64,000 bases of DNA from Paraphaeosphaeria minitans (GCA_015832175.1 WJXW01000004.1:2666001-2730000); one strand, 5' to 3'; positions 1-12,884 are shown, counted from the stretch's first letter. Notes: generated from the letters alone by a model not told the origin. Numbers and translations: made by a program.

Positions 1-2203
1 TGCCTACTATATATAGTATAGAAAGGCGTTATTTTTATTAAATTATAGATAAAATTATTACATATAAATTAAGCTATTAGGAGCAGTTTAACCTAGTTTA
101 CTTATAGAGATATAATAAATATAAAAAGGTATTATTTAAGTATCTAATTCTAGCGCTCTATTTACCTATCTGTTTAAGGGTAGAAAGTAGTGCTAAGCCT
201 ACGCTTTACTTATAGTTAGTAGTATATTTCTGCCTAAAAAGCAGAGTTGAAAATAGAGCCCCTATTAGATATAATACCTTTCTAAATGCCAAACTTTAAA
301 ATAACCTCTTAGAAGTAGGCTTCTGCAAATTCCTTTATATCCTATATTTTCTGTGTAGGGATATAGATAGGTATTTTCAAAAAGTGGTATATAAATATAA
401 GAATCGCATTAAAAGGATAACTGCCTTAATTCTTTACTAGTAGGAATCTAGTTAATAAAGTCTAGTAAGATTTTCTTAAAGATATCCTTTAGTATTAGAA
501 GAGGTAATAGCTAGTTATACTTACTATACCTTAGAGCTTTACTCCTTTAGTAGATAGTATAAGTCCTTATATACTTCTAAACATCTTAATCTATAAGAGG
601 CTAATAGTAGGTTCTCTTAATAGCCTTAAGCATTCTACGTACGCTAAAGTAGCCTACTATATATGTGTTATAGTGCTAGAACAAAATCCCTTACCTAATT
701 ACTAGTTTATCTAAGATATATAATCTACTATTATACCTTAGGACTTTTATTTTATTAAGTCGCTATACTTACGCCTTACTATTACTTTAAGTGTTTTTTT
801 TTATATCCTAAGCTAGTAATACGCTTAATAGCGAAGGCGTTCCTTTACTAAAACTACTAAACTTTAGTAATAAGGTTAGACGTTTTTATTATAAGTTTAC
901 TACTAACTAATATTCTAGCTAGTAAGCGTAGTATGTATAGCGTACACACTATAGTACTAGCAGTAGGGACCCTTATAGCTCTATAAATATTAGTAACATG
1001 CATCTTATATACGCCTAATAAGTTTAGCTTATTTATAGACCTGCTTACTCTACTATACTTAGTTTTCTATAGTATTTTATTTTGCAGGGTAGGTAATAAA
1101 TAGGTTAGTAATAGATTCTCCTGTGCGTAATCTGTCCTCCTTAGTAGTCTATTTACTAGGTTTATTTTCCCTAGGGAGTATTCTACTTTAAAATTTAAAG
1201 CTACTAGGTATATTACCTATTATACTTATTATAAGTTTAGCTTCTATATAGTGCGTATACTGCGTAGGTTGTTATAGTTACTTAGCACTTAAATTGTGTG
1301 CTATAAGCTATTTAGATAATGTCTCTATTACTTAAAGTAGTAGATAATAGTAAAGAGCTTAAGGTTATATACCTTATAATTTAGCTCTACAGCTTAAAGT
1401 TTTCTTAACACAAAAGCGACTAAGTGCCACTTCTAGTCCTTATATAGCTATAAAAGAATACTATATATTATAAAAGTAAATATGTTAGTCTCTAATTAGA
1501 TTAGTAGTATAGGGTTAAAGTAGCGTAGAATAGGTGCACTTAAGTAGCGCGTTTTAAGTATTTTAAAAGTATTATTAGCCTTTACTAGCTATTAGAACAC
1601 TTAGTTCTTCTTAAGTTAGTCTAAAAGAGGAGCAGTCTCTTATACATATACCTTAATAAATTGCCTATAAAAGTTTATAAAGTCTAGAAATAACTAGAGC
1701 TCTTAGATACTAGTTAGCTATAGTTATTCTATAATAGTTACTACACGCGTAGGATTAGCGCAGATTCCTTACATAGTTATAATAAAACTAAGCAAGTAGA
1801 CTTCGCCTAAGGCAAATATATACTTAGTTAAATTAATAAAAAGTTTAGCCTTATACAGTAATTTAAGCACAGCATAGATAGCGCGCTAATAAAGCGTAAG
1901 ATCCTTATTATAGGTATAGATAAGTATATTATCTAGATACATAATATATATATAATCTACGTGTAGTGCTAGTGCCTTATTAATATATACCTAGAAGCTT
2001 ATAGGGGCATTAGTTAAGCTAAATAGCATTACTAGGTATTTAAAGTGGCTATAGCGAGTTTAAAATACAGTTTTCCACTTATCCCATATTTAGATCTAAA
2101 TTCTATAGTAGGCGTTACAAAGATTAAAGGTCGTATAGTAGTATACGCCTAATAGGCGGTTAAGCGTCTCTCTAACTAAGGGCAGTAGGTAATAATCCTT
2201 AAT

Positions 2204-2441
2204 TATTGGTTTGGCTCAATCTGCAATTAAGCATTTGAGGGTTAATAGTATACTATCGTGCAAAGGGTGAGAAGTAGGTTCAATTAATTACGTCTAGTCT
2301 ATCGTACAAAGGGGCACTAAGGACCTTATGAAGTCTCTGCCTCTTAGCGCTAACCTAAGTAGTGGGTCCTTGTGCGGGTCCCTATAGGTAGGCAGGCCCC
2401 TATTTCACTTAGTGCTATTTGTACAATAAACTATATAGACA
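2204..2441 (-). repeat. LTR of element B (3' LTR)
   Basis: This is a 238-bp repeat nearly identical to 4003-4240, 8328-8565 and 13504-13741. It includes an inner palindromic section in which TCGTACAAA and a related inverse motif face each other. It is less mutated than the surrounding host element. Confidence 0.8.
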
Positions 2442-4002
2442 CTAGTAACTTTTCTTTTATATAATAGCTTATATTTATTATATGCTTTCCCTTTCTTATC
2501 CTTCTCTATTTATACAGTTAGCCTTCCCCTATTAGAATAGGTTGTAAGGTAGGTACAGTATTACTATATAGTAGAGGTCCTATTTGCACCTACTCTTATA
2601 TAAATAGGTAGTAATAGCTAACTTGCTTAGTTCTTACCCTACCCCTTTATATAGTAGTAGAGTCGCATTACGCGATAAGGCTCTTTCTAGGTATATATCT
2701 TATATACAAACAAAAGGTAGGGTATTAAGTAATATAATGCTTAGCGCTAGGTCTTAGTAAGTAGGTATAGAAAGATCGCTCCTAGTTATGCGATAAAGGT
2801 ATATAGTAGAAGTAAGGTATAAGGTAGCTTTCTATACTTCTTCTTTATTACTCTATTAGTCTTATTTATCTTCCTCTTTTTTTGTGTAATAGTTTTTATC
2901 CTCTAGCTCTCCTTTAAAGTTAAGGATAATATTATCTAGCTAGATAGAAGTATAATCTCCTAGTTATTAAAGAGACTAGAAGTGTCTAGCCTCTTTGTAC
3001 GATGTAGTTTATTAGGTAAAAGCAGTCTAGGTTTCAGGCTGTTACTACTAGTGTGGCTCTATATATAGTGTCTCTGTCCTCGCATGTATAGGGATAGGCC
3101 CTAGCTGTGCTCTATATATATATATATTGCCTATAGATAGTGTAGGTTGCTTTGTTAGGATCGTGCGAAGCAGTTTAGGTTATAGTTGTAGTGTTATTAT
3201 ACAAAAAGTCTATAGCTTATAGTTAAGCTGTAATAGTTTAAAGAGTTTCTTTATATAAGTGTCCTTTATTATAGTATTAGTAGCGACAAAGCCTTTTTTT
3301 ATAAAAAAAGCGATAAGCTCTCTTCTTACTATATAACTAATCTTATTAAAGGTTTTCTCCTTCTAGTTATTGAAATTTTTAGCGAAAGAAGAGATTACCT
3401 CTTTACTTTTAAGGCTACTTACGCGATATTACGCAATTATGTACACTATATAAGTGTTTAGCTATTTTAGAGAAGGGGGTAGGTAGCTGTATAAATCTAC
3501 TCTATCTACCTAGTATTTTTGTACAATCTCTCCTCTTAAGGTAATAGCCTTAATATTTATTACTTCCTCTACTTATTAAAGCTATTCTAAGTTATCTTTT
3601 TAAGTAGCTTATTGTGCAATTCCTTCTTATACAGATTCTTCTAGGAAGTCTCCTAGTCCTAGTGCTATATTATTATCTTATTAAATTGTGCGACTAGACT
3701 GCATTAGTATATTGCTAGTTTAATTATGCAACGTGTTTACGTTTAGTTATTACTAGTTTAATTATGTAACGTGTTTTTTAGGGTTGTAAATGTGCTTACT
3801 ATCTCTTTTCTTTTTTATAGAATAGCTTAGACTAGATTGTGTGACTCTTTACAGATATGCGCGCTTTGTTTCTACTTATCGTACAATCTAAAATTTATCC
3901 TTTGGTAAAGGTAATAATATAGAGCCTACGCATCTAGCTTATAGGGCGCTCTGTCTTTAGACTTTACTAGTTTACAGTTAATTGGAATTAACTACTAATT
4001 AG

Positions 4003-4240
4003 TGTTAGTTTGGCTTAATCTATAATTAAGCATTTAAGGGTTAATAGTATACTATTAGGTAAAGGGTGAGAAGTAGGTTTAATTAATCACGTCTGGTCTA
4101 TCGTACAAAGGGGCACTAAGGACCTTATGAAGTCTCTGCCTCTTAGCGCTAACCTAAGTAGTGGGTCCTTGTGCGGATCCCTATAGGTAGGCAGGCCCCT
4201 ATTTTACTTAGTGCTATTTGTACGATAAACTGTACAGACA
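4003..4240 (-). repeat. LTR of element B (5' LTR)
   Basis: It is the same length as and direct repeat of 2204-2441. Its outer edge abuts the TTAAT target duplication at 4241-4245. On the minus strand it starts TGTCTGTACAG and ends in ACA. Confidence 0.8.
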
Positions 4241-6236
4241 TTAATAGTAATTATATTAAGGCCCTAATAATCTATGTAAAGCTATAGTATACTATCTTTC
4301 TTAGGGGCGAATAGAATTAGTGCTCTAGCTAGGCTAGTACTGTGCCTAATCTATCCCTTTTTTAAGGTATCTTCTAGATACTCCTAAAGTACCTTAGGTT
4401 CCCGCTCTAAGAGATTATAGAGTAGTTTATAAAAAGGTTCCTTTCCCTCTATAATAGGAATAGCATAATTAGATTCTTTAAAATTTAGTAGGGTAGACGC
4501 TACTTTTTTATTAAATATATTACTATATTCGCGTAATGTGTTAGAAATGCGTAGTTCCTACACTATGTAGACTTTATTAATACACGCTAGGTGCTCTAAG
4601 CTTACACTAGTTATTTATAAGACCCCTAGAAGAAATAAATCTAAGCTAGTATACTCTATATTATCTTTAAAGTCCCTTATAGTAATAAGCTTTATTAAAG
4701 CTATAGTATAGCCCTAGCGCTATATTTGTAAGCTGTAATTAAGGTAGATATTACCTTCTTATAGGAAGGGGTTACTAAGTAGAAAGGGGATTCCTTCTTT
4801 ATTAACGCTATAAATAGTAGTCTTTATCCTATACTCTATCCCTATATTATCTATAATACGCACCTAGAGTGTATAGACAGTATAGGTGCTTTACCTTTAG
4901 GCCCTAATCTATTCTAGTTTAGGGAGCTCAGCCCTTTTAATAGGCTTTAAATTTATTTTAATAGTAACAATCTAACTAATTAGGCTAACATTATCCTATA
5001 GGTTAAGAATTATTTAGAGTTCCCTCTTTAAGCCTATATCTTTAGCTGCACTACACGTGCGCTTTATACCTAGTAAAATATAAATTAGTAGGCGCCTTAC
5101 TATATCTAAGTTATAGGTAAGGCTTAGGCTTTTTCCGCATAGTTTACTTATATAGGAATCTAATTTAGATTTCTACCTTTATATTTATTAGTATAGTAGC
5201 CAGTTTTATAGAACTTATAGTAGGTAACACTTTTCTTATTTTAGGTTTTACTATTACCTTTAGATATTTAGTAGTTTAGCGTAGTATCTTTAGATTTCTT
5301 TAATACATAACGTAAGCTTAACTTATATATTATAAGTGCGCAGCGTAGGTTTCGCTTAAGCATAAAGCCTAAAGTAATAAGGTCTTCCCTAGTTATAGAC
5401 ACCTAATAGTAGTTAGTAATAGGCTTATATAGCTTAGTTTTAAGCTTAGAGAAGGGGTACTATACCCTTTACTTCTTAGTGTAAAATATAAGTTAATCTT
5501 TAAGAATATTAAAGTAGGTTATAAAGGAGTAAATAGTTTAGTTATTTTACTATATTACCTAAGTATACGCTATAGCTACTTCTAGACTATAATTTACTAG
5601 GTCTAAAAGTAAGTTAAGTATATACTATTTAAAGTACTTCTAGGTAGGTATTTCTCCTTTAGCTTTAAAGGTGCGCTTATAGTGTATATACTATAGTTCT
5701 CTTAGGTCGCCTATAAAATACTACATTACCTAGATAACCCTATCTTTATTCTGCACAAATTCTTATAGTAGGAGGTAAAAGGCTACCTTATAGGAATAGA
5801 AGAATTTATAATACTCCTTAAGGTTCTTACCTCTATATTAAATAGGGTCCTTAGGTTAAAGCGCACACTTAATATATATTACTATATATACTATAGGCGC
5901 GTCCTACTAATATATATTAGTAAATAGGATTTTAATATTCTTAGTAGCAGCTACTACGTTAGGGGTTTAGCTTATATCTTTAAGTTAGGAGATTTTATCT
6001 TCTAAACTATAAAGTTAATATATAGTATAAAGCTTATTATAGTTCTTTTTAGTAACTAGGATACGCTACTTAAGTGTTAAAGGTAGGTTTAAGTTATACG
6101 TTGCTAGCTCTTCTTCTATATACTAGATAAAAGGGTCTTTACTGCCTTTAGGGGTTTTAGGTAAGGTCTACCCCCTACTAGTAGCTTATGTAACTCTAAG
6201 AGCTATCCTTAGACTATTGTAGATAAAGTACTATTA

Positions 6237-6450
6237 TATAAGGTCTAGTTATAAGCAATAGTACTTGCTTACACTAGGAAGGATAGTAAAAGGAAGACTT
6301 AGTAGTATTAATAGAATAATACTTATTTTATATAAAGTTAGGGCGTAGTGTAGGCTTTACGCAGCTAGCTTACTTAGCGTACAGGCGCTTTATAAGTCCT
6401 TGGCGCTAGATACTATAACACTGTAATAATATTATAATCTACCTATTATA
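6237..6450 (-). repeat. LTR of element A (5' LTR of copy A1)
   Basis: It aligns end to end with the solo LTR at 39421-39635 in reverse orientation. The canonical TG...CA ends have become TA...TA in this copy, as expected after RIP. It is followed on its inner side by the same leader found after the LTRs at 17361 and 18130, so it is a 5' LTR rather than a solo LTR. Confidence 0.8.
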
Positions 6451-8327
6451 AATATATATAAGTAAGGACTTAAATAAAAACTACGTGAAGAACTCCTACA
6501 TAGTAGTGCATGAATTACTAACCTTAAGAAACTATATAAAGAAACTATTAGAATTAATAAAAAATAGTTTTTACTATAATAAGAGCTTTACTAAAATTCT
6601 AGAGTAATAAGCTTTTAATAACCTATAAAGGTAGTTTATAAACAACCTATTAGAGTTATCCAAAGATAATAACTAAGGAACTACTAGAGATACAAACTAA
6701 TAGAAAATATCTAGTTTAACTATATAGGTAAAGGAAAAGGAGGAAGGATAGGCCCTAAGTAGTCTAATAAACGCGTCTCTAATAGAAGTTAATAACTAAT
6801 AACTAAGACCTGTAAATGCTTTATATATAGTAAACTAGGCTACATAGCTAGAAACTATAGATTAAAGAACAAAGTCTATTAAACTAAGTTAAATATACTA
6901 ACTATTAAGGACTAAGAACCTAATAAGGAATAGGAAGTTATTATAACGCTATTTAGTTACTAACGCGTTATACTAGAGTAAAGCAAGTAATTAGATTTAC
7001 CTAACTTATAATTATATAAAGATCTAGGACATAATTCAAACGTATACTATAACGCTAAAAATATAGAAGAGATACTAAGATCTTTTACTCCTTACCTGTA
7101 AAATAGGTAGGAAAAAAACAACCCTGTGTCACCTAAGTATAGACTAAACGTTTAGGACTACATAGAACCCTGCTAGCTAAGAAATAGAAATCTAGAACAT
7201 AGGCAAACTATATTCCTAGACAAACTAAATATAGCACTAAAAGGGATGCGACCTTATAAAAATAAGGAGTTAGAGTACGTACTAAAGTACTATCTAGACT
7301 ACTAAAATCCTACATACTAATTCTATATATAGACTCGCTGCGAGGAACTAATATACATATAATATAAAGTAGAGAAAGAAGGGAATAAGAAATAACCTAA
7401 AAGAAAACTACGTCACAAATAGATATAGATAGACTACTATATTACAGCTTATAATAAACACCTCTAGGAAAAATAATAAGTAAAATACTTCCCTTACTTT
7501 ACGCTAAAGGGCAATAAATGCTGTAATATACTTATTAATAGAGACTATATATAACTGTACTAGTATATGTAACTAAACTAAGACTATAAATACTACTATA
7601 TTACTAAACGTTTAGACAGCTTTATAAACTGCCCTATATAAGAAGTAATAATAGAACTACTAATTTAACTAGTACATAGAAATAGTAAAGACTACAGGAA
7701 GAAAAACAGCAGAATATCCTTATAGGAAGAAGAAGACAATCTATATAAGCTATGTACTTAAGAATAATAATAGAAGCGGATACTTAGAAATATATACTAG
7801 GCACTAGAACTTGATTATAATCTATATAAATCGATATCTTTTTTAGGCCTAAACTTAGATAAGAAAACGCCTTTATTAAATTAAATACTATAGTAAGTAT
7901 AGTATTAGTTAAGCTACTAGTATAGCTTAAAAGAATATAGGCTTAAGCTTTTATAGACTTAGGAGTAAGAAGGAACTTTATATCTTATTAAATAGTAAGA
8001 CGAGCAGGACTTATAATATTAAAGAAAAAAGTACCCTATATTATCTATGTTATAAATAGATCCCTAATGCCTAAGACACCTTAGATATACTAGGAGGTCA
8101 CTACTATAATAATAGTCTAAGGACATAGAGAGGAACTTACCTTAGATATCTTACTAGGATCTAAGTATAAGTTAGTCTTAGAATTACTTTAGTTAACAAT
8201 ATATAACTCGCAAATTAACTAGGGTACGAAAAAAATATTGTTTAAACACTATAATTATATATTATAAGTAAAGCCTACGTATTAACTAAAAACAATAGTA
8301 GATAAGAGAGTTATTAATAATATAATA
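6451..8327 (+). mobile_element. Fragment of element C family (gag to protease), RIP-degraded
   Basis: This stretch is the reverse complement of about 31440-33270 in the complete element C. At 6817-6858 the plus strand reads C-F-I-Y-S-K-L-G-Y-I-A-R-N-Y, a CCHC zinc knuckle (C-x2-C-x4-H-x4-C) in which the second Cys, the His and the last Cys have all become Tyr, each explained by a G-to-A or C-to-T transition. It starts next to the A LTR at 6450 and stops at the B LTR at 8328, so it is a truncated piece without its own LTRs. Confidence 0.75.
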
Positions 8328-8565
8328 TCTCTGTATAGTGGATCGTATAAGTAGCACTAAGTAAAGTGGGGCCCTGCCTGTCTGTAGGGGCCTACGCAAT
8401 GGCCCACTGCTTAGGGTAGCGCTAAAAGACAGAGACTTTATAAGGTTCTTAGTGCCCCTTCGTACAATAGACAAGACGTAATTAATTAAACCTACTTCTT
8501 ACCCTTTGCACAATAGTATACTATTAACCCTTAAACGCTTAATTATAGATTAAGCCAAACCTACA
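8328..8565 (+). repeat. LTR of element B, no matching target duplication
   Basis: It is 238 bp, the same as the other B LTRs. Left flank TAATA and right flank CTAGG do not match. The left flank continues element C protease-side sequence (compare 31440-31460) and the right flank is element A leader. The LTR therefore sits at a junction of two different host elements, which suggests ectopic recombination or deletion at this site. Confidence 0.75.
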
Positions 8566-8821
8566 CTAGGAGCTATTTTTAGGCTATTATAGATAAAGTA
8601 TTATTATATAAAGTCTAGTTATAAGTAATAGTATTTGCTTTACACTAGGAAGGATAGTAAAAGGATAACTTAATAGTATTAGTAGAATAATACTTATTTT
8701 GTGTAGAGTTAGGGCATAGTGTAGGTTTTACGCAGCCAGCTCGCTTAGCGCATAGGCCCTTTATAGGGCCTTAGTGCTAGATACTATAACACCATAATAA
8801 TATTGTAATTTACCCGTTACA
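8566..8821 (-). mobile_element. Element A remnant: LTR (8607-8821) plus ~40 bp of leader
   Basis: On the minus strand the 215-bp LTR runs 8821 to 8607 and begins TGTAACGGG. It is followed by the first ~40 bases of the element A leader, then cut by the B LTR. No coding part is left. Confidence 0.75.
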
Positions 8822-11800
8822 CTATAGGTTTCTATACTAGTATTTTGGTTTCTTATTATATAGTATCTAGCAACGCATTAGTGAATAAAATACTAAGTAA
8901 GAATAGACGATAACTTATAGTCGTTAATTACTATGCGGTAGTAAGGTAGGGACAGTGGTGTAGCGTTATTATAGAATATAGTTACGCTATTTAACTATAA
9001 TAGTTTAGGATAGATTGCAGATATAGTATTAGACTAGTATTAGGTAAGTTATTATATATTAGTTTCTATAGTAGTAGGACCTAGTTCTTAATCTCGATTA
9101 GGCGCGTTACTAATATAATATAGGCTATAGTTATGTGTGCTCCTACAACCCCACCACTTATATTAATCCTATAAGTCTTATATATTAAGTAGGGGTATAA
9201 GGACGTGTTTCTTAAATAACTAAACGCGGCAGTAAAAGTAGAAAGTAATAATATATAGATAGTCTTTTATAAAGTCGTAAGCTAATTATTATTATATAAT
9301 AGTTAAAGTAAGGCGCCACTTATTAAATTAAAGTATAAATTAAAGTAGGTCGTACTAAAAGTTATTAGTAGCAGAGAAAGTTATAAGGAGAGTAGGGCTT
9401 TTTAGTTACTAAATCTAGGAGGTATTAGTATAATATTAGGTAATAGATAGTAGGCTTACTATATACTATAGCATTAAACTTCTTTCCTTCTAGGTCCTAA
9501 TATAGCCGAGTTCCTTGTATTTAAGCTCCTATGCGAACAATAAAGCTAATAAGGGACTATCCTCTATTACGTGTAGAGAATGCGGCATAAATATCCTTAG
9601 CTTATATAGGGTTGCTATTTACACTATACCTTACTATAAAACTAGTATAGGTAATACAGGACTAGCGTATAATAGTGTTAAAAGTAGTAAATTAAAATTA
9701 AAAGTGTCTTGCAAATCTTCTATCTTTATAGTAAAGAATAAACTATATGTAGATAATAAGGTCTATAGTTTGTAGGCGGAATTCGTTAAAGTCTCTTATA
9801 CTAGTAGGGTATAGGGATAGAAAAGTTAGACTAAGATAGCGTTTACTTTAGGTAAATTCACTAATTAGTCTAGCTTATACTACACCTATAGAGAGGTATA
9901 CTATATTTATATAAAATTAGATTTAAGCGTAAAGAGCCTTAAACTCTAAAATGTCTACTTTAAAATTAGGCATAGTAGACACCTTAGGAGTTTTATAGTT
10001 AGCGTTATCTAGAGCTTTTTTATTTTACTATAATTAGCTAATATCTTCTTCTCTATTATATTTACTCTTATAATTATCTATTATAGTAGATGCAGATAAG
10101 TGCTTAGCGCTAGATCTAGTCTAGGTGCTGGTATTAGGCGAGGTATTAGTACTAGAAGAACTTATAAAAGTGTTAGGTAGAGACTAAATAACCTCTAAGT
10201 CCTATTCTATAGAACCATTAAGAGGAAGTAAGGTAAGCGCATTATAATTAAGAATAACATTATAGTATCCTAAGTAGTTTATAATTAGAACTAATAACTA
10301 CCTTTACACTATATATTACTACACTTAGTAGTCTTTTTAAAATTACTGTTTATCTTAATAAGAATTATTACCATCTACCTAAATAGGCATTAGGATAATA
10401 ATCTCTACTTATTATAGTAGATAAGGAAGTTAAGTAAAATGTATTATAGTGTTAACTGCAAAATTATAGATATAACCTTTATAGTAGTATTAGGCGCCCT
10501 AGTGTGTATAAACCTCTATTATAACTTAAATACGTGTAAGTAGGAATTTCTCTATATTAGTAAGGGATAGTAATAATAGAGGTAATAGACTAGAATCTAT
10601 ATTATGTTTAGCTCTATAAAGTAGCACAAAATTAGCGCTACTAAATTTATTTTATTCTTTTTAACAGTCTACCTATTCTCCTTAAATACTATCTAGGTAG
10701 AACCACCTGCAGTTATATGTAAGATAGATAGTTAATTGTATCTAATTAAGTTTAGTATAGAATTTAGATATATGTACACTTTCTTTTAGAAGAAGCGTAG
10801 GCTCTTATAGGAAGTTTAGGGCTATTAGATCTATAGGTAGGTAAGCAGGATTATTCTACTAATTAGCTTTATTATTAGTAATTATAGAATTCTTACTAAT
10901 AATAGCTCTATTATTAAATTTATTATTACTAGAAGTCGTAGGGCTATTAAACACTAATATTTAGTCTAATACCTCTAAGGTAGGTGTAGGTTGCTAAGGA
11001 TTAGATACTATACGTTATATATATATAATTGTAGACGTAGTTATTAGCTGTTATATAGCTAGTAGTACTAGATAGATTCTAGGTAAAGGTAGTTATAGTA
11101 TTAGAACTCTAGATAGAGGTTACGGCGTAAGACCTATTTAATAAAATAATAGTTAGGGCAGTAATTTAAATGCCTCTAGAAGAGCTTTTAGGCTATATAT
11201 TAAAGTGTAAGTTAGTGTTAAAGTGTAAGTTGGCGTTAAAGTGTAAGTTAGTATTAAAGTGTAAGTTAGTATTAAAGTGTAAGTTAGTATTAAAGTGTAA
11301 GTTAGTATTAAAGTGTAAGTTAGTGTTATAGTATAAATTAGTATTAAAGTGTAAGTTAGTATTAAAGTGTAAGTTAGTGTTAAAAGAGGTTTAGTAAAAA
11401 GTTATAATAGAGATAGGAAGGATATTAGTAGGGTTAATACTATATTTATAAAAGCTCGTATATAATCTAGTGTACTAGTAACAAAGCTAAAAGAGCGCTA
11501 TTTATAAAAAGGGTATATAGGTAAGAGAAGAACGTGTTTTTCTTTATACTACGTATATTCTTTTATAGGTTTGCCACTTTTAAAGGAATTAATAGCTAGA
11601 TTAGGCATATAACTACACTTAGCGTAATAGAGCGCTATATATTGGCTAGCTATAAGTTATAGATTTACTAAAAGGTAGTAGGCAAAGAAAGGTTACTAAA
11701 GCGTTTAAGAAGTAGTAGGTGCAAAAAACTATACGTAGAGTAGTAGGATATAGGAAAATTTTACTAGGTATTAGTTTTAGTATTAGGTGATTTTTATAGG

Positions 11801-12664
11801 CAACGAGCTAGCTAATAGTTAAGAAGCGTAGAGTATTTATAGTGTATATTTAGCACAAATAAGAGTACATATTATACTACTATTTATGTGTTATTATATA
11901 TATAGTCCTAAAGGATAGGTAAGATAATATCACCCTTAAGAATGTTATACTAATCTTCTTTATAAAGACGCTATTCTGCCTAATCCTAAAGCTTATAAAC
12001 CTTATAGGTAAGAGCTCCTTTCTAATCTAGATTATCTATATACTGTAGAAACTATTAATGCTATATAATAATAATTAAATAGTATTTAATAGAATATAAG
12101 CTATTAGAACCTTAACGCTAGAGAAAGTAAAGTACTATCTCCTACTGCCTTAGTATTTATTTATATAGGCACTATAATTACGCGCTATAGTGGCAGATTT
12201 AATAGTGTGTGTAAAGGCAGTTTAAATGCGTTAGGTAAGATAAAAGTAGGTATGAGGGATGCCTAGAGATATCTATATAGTATTAGCAATATAAGGTAAC
12301 GCAATTTATACATACTAACTTTATTCTTATAAATATAGCAGGTACGTCTTTACTTATAAGTAATTCTGTATTGTGTATAATAGGTGCCTTAGTCCTAGGG
12401 GGGGTATTACTATATTACACTATTATAATAGTGTTTATAGGTATTATAGAGGTATTATCTATGTTACTAGTAATAGATAACGAAGATAATAATAGTAAAA
12501 ATAGGGTGTAAGCTATAGGTGCTAGTAAAGAAGGCAGTATTATTAAACTAGAGGTATATTTTATTAAAAGTAGTAGGAAGGGAAGGGTAGTAGAGTTTTC
12601 TTAGTATTAGGTAGTAATAGTTAAGCCTACCTATGCGTCTAAAAGAAAGGGGACTGTGTAGTAG
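8822..12664. other. RIP-mutated AT-rich sequence of unknown origin
   Basis: There is no recognisable retrotransposon protein in any frame that I could read, apart from an 86-codon open frame at 9515-9775 that looks fortuitous. Composition and stop density match the surrounding RIP block. The right end carries a purine-rich tract (about 12643-12655) immediately before the repeat called D, so the stretch may be the interior of an element whose 3' LTR is D. An 18-bp tandem array lies inside (11201-11383). Confidence 0.4.
11201..11383. repeat. 18-bp tandem repeat, about 10 units
   Basis: The unit is TTAAAGTGTAAGTTAGTG with single-base variants (GTA/GTG, one GGC). In the plus frame that reads GTT-GGC-GTT-AAA-GTG-TAA, each unit would be Val-Gly/Ser-Val-Lys-Val plus a stop, which a CAA-to-TAA RIP change would explain. 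So it may be a degraded hexapeptide-repeat coding region. That reading is inference. Confidence 0.8.
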
Positions 12665-12884
12665 TGTAATTAGGTGCATCTACTTTAGAATTAGTGAAAT
12701 ATTGTTATATTAGGTTTTATAAGCCAATTAGCGGTTATAAAAGTAGGCTTCTAGCCTAATTATAACGATGTATTTCTGTCCTAATTAAGCCCTAAGTTTT
12801 CTCTAGTGTATAAAGTTCTACTGTAAGAAGCTTATTTTTCTCTCTTTACTACGTTCGTCTTTTATTAAAAGTAATAACTATCGT
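12665..12884 (+). repeat. Repeat D (LTR-like), copy 1
   Basis: About 220 bp shared with 42418-42630, including the stretch TTTTCTCTAGTGTA...GTTCTACTGTAAGAAGC. It is preceded by a polypurine-like tract, as a 3' LTR would be. It abuts element C sequence on the right. Ends are approximate because no target duplication could be found. Confidence 0.5.

Larger units (their letters stand above)
2204..4240 (-). mobile_element. Element B, complete 2,037-bp LTR element inserted in element A
   Basis: Two direct copies of a 238-bp repeat (2204-2441 and 4003-4240) flank a 1,561-bp interior. The five bases TTAAT occur on both sides (2199-2203 and 4241-4245). The uninterrupted RT reading of the related copy near 20340-20360 shows that this is an insertion with a 5-bp target duplication. 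The LTR starts TGTCTGTACAG on the minus strand and ends CCAAAC-A/T-ACA in the right copy (ATA in the left copy, consistent with RIP). I could not read gag, protease or RT in the interior, so it is probably non-autonomous (TRIM/LARD-like). A 21-bp motif around an ATGCAACGTG core repeats directly near 3725-3775. Confidence 0.75.
1..6450 (-). mobile_element. Ty3/gypsy element A, copy A1 (5' LTR, gag, RT, integrase side), RIP-degraded, open at left edge
   Basis: Read on the minus strand, the element starts with a ~214-bp LTR (6237-6450) and continues leftwards through gag (degraded zinc knuckle near 5190-5225), the start of reverse transcriptase (about 4420-4246) and the RT catalytic region (about 2200-1900). 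The RT reads D-Y-I-Y-I-M-Y-L-D-N-I-L-I-Y-T near 1920-1965, a Y-x-D-D motif with one D changed to N. The RT frame is split by element B (2204-4240). Bases 1-1210 match 38731-40180, another copy of the same element. All frames carry many RIP-type stops, so it is dead. The 3' end lies outside the window. Family assignment rests on the gag-protease-RT order and the RT motifs; the integrase region was placed by position only. Confidence 0.8.

Noticed and set aside
8286..8474. 62-codon open frame on the minus strand
   Set aside because: It lies across the edge of a B LTR and reflects the LTR's locally higher GC, not a gene.
9515..9775. 86-codon open frame on the plus strand in the repeat block with a C-x2-C pair
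   Set aside because: Surroundings are RIP-mutated, codon content is Ser/Lys/Tyr/Leu-rich as expected from AT-rich DNA, and no partner exons or family features are present.
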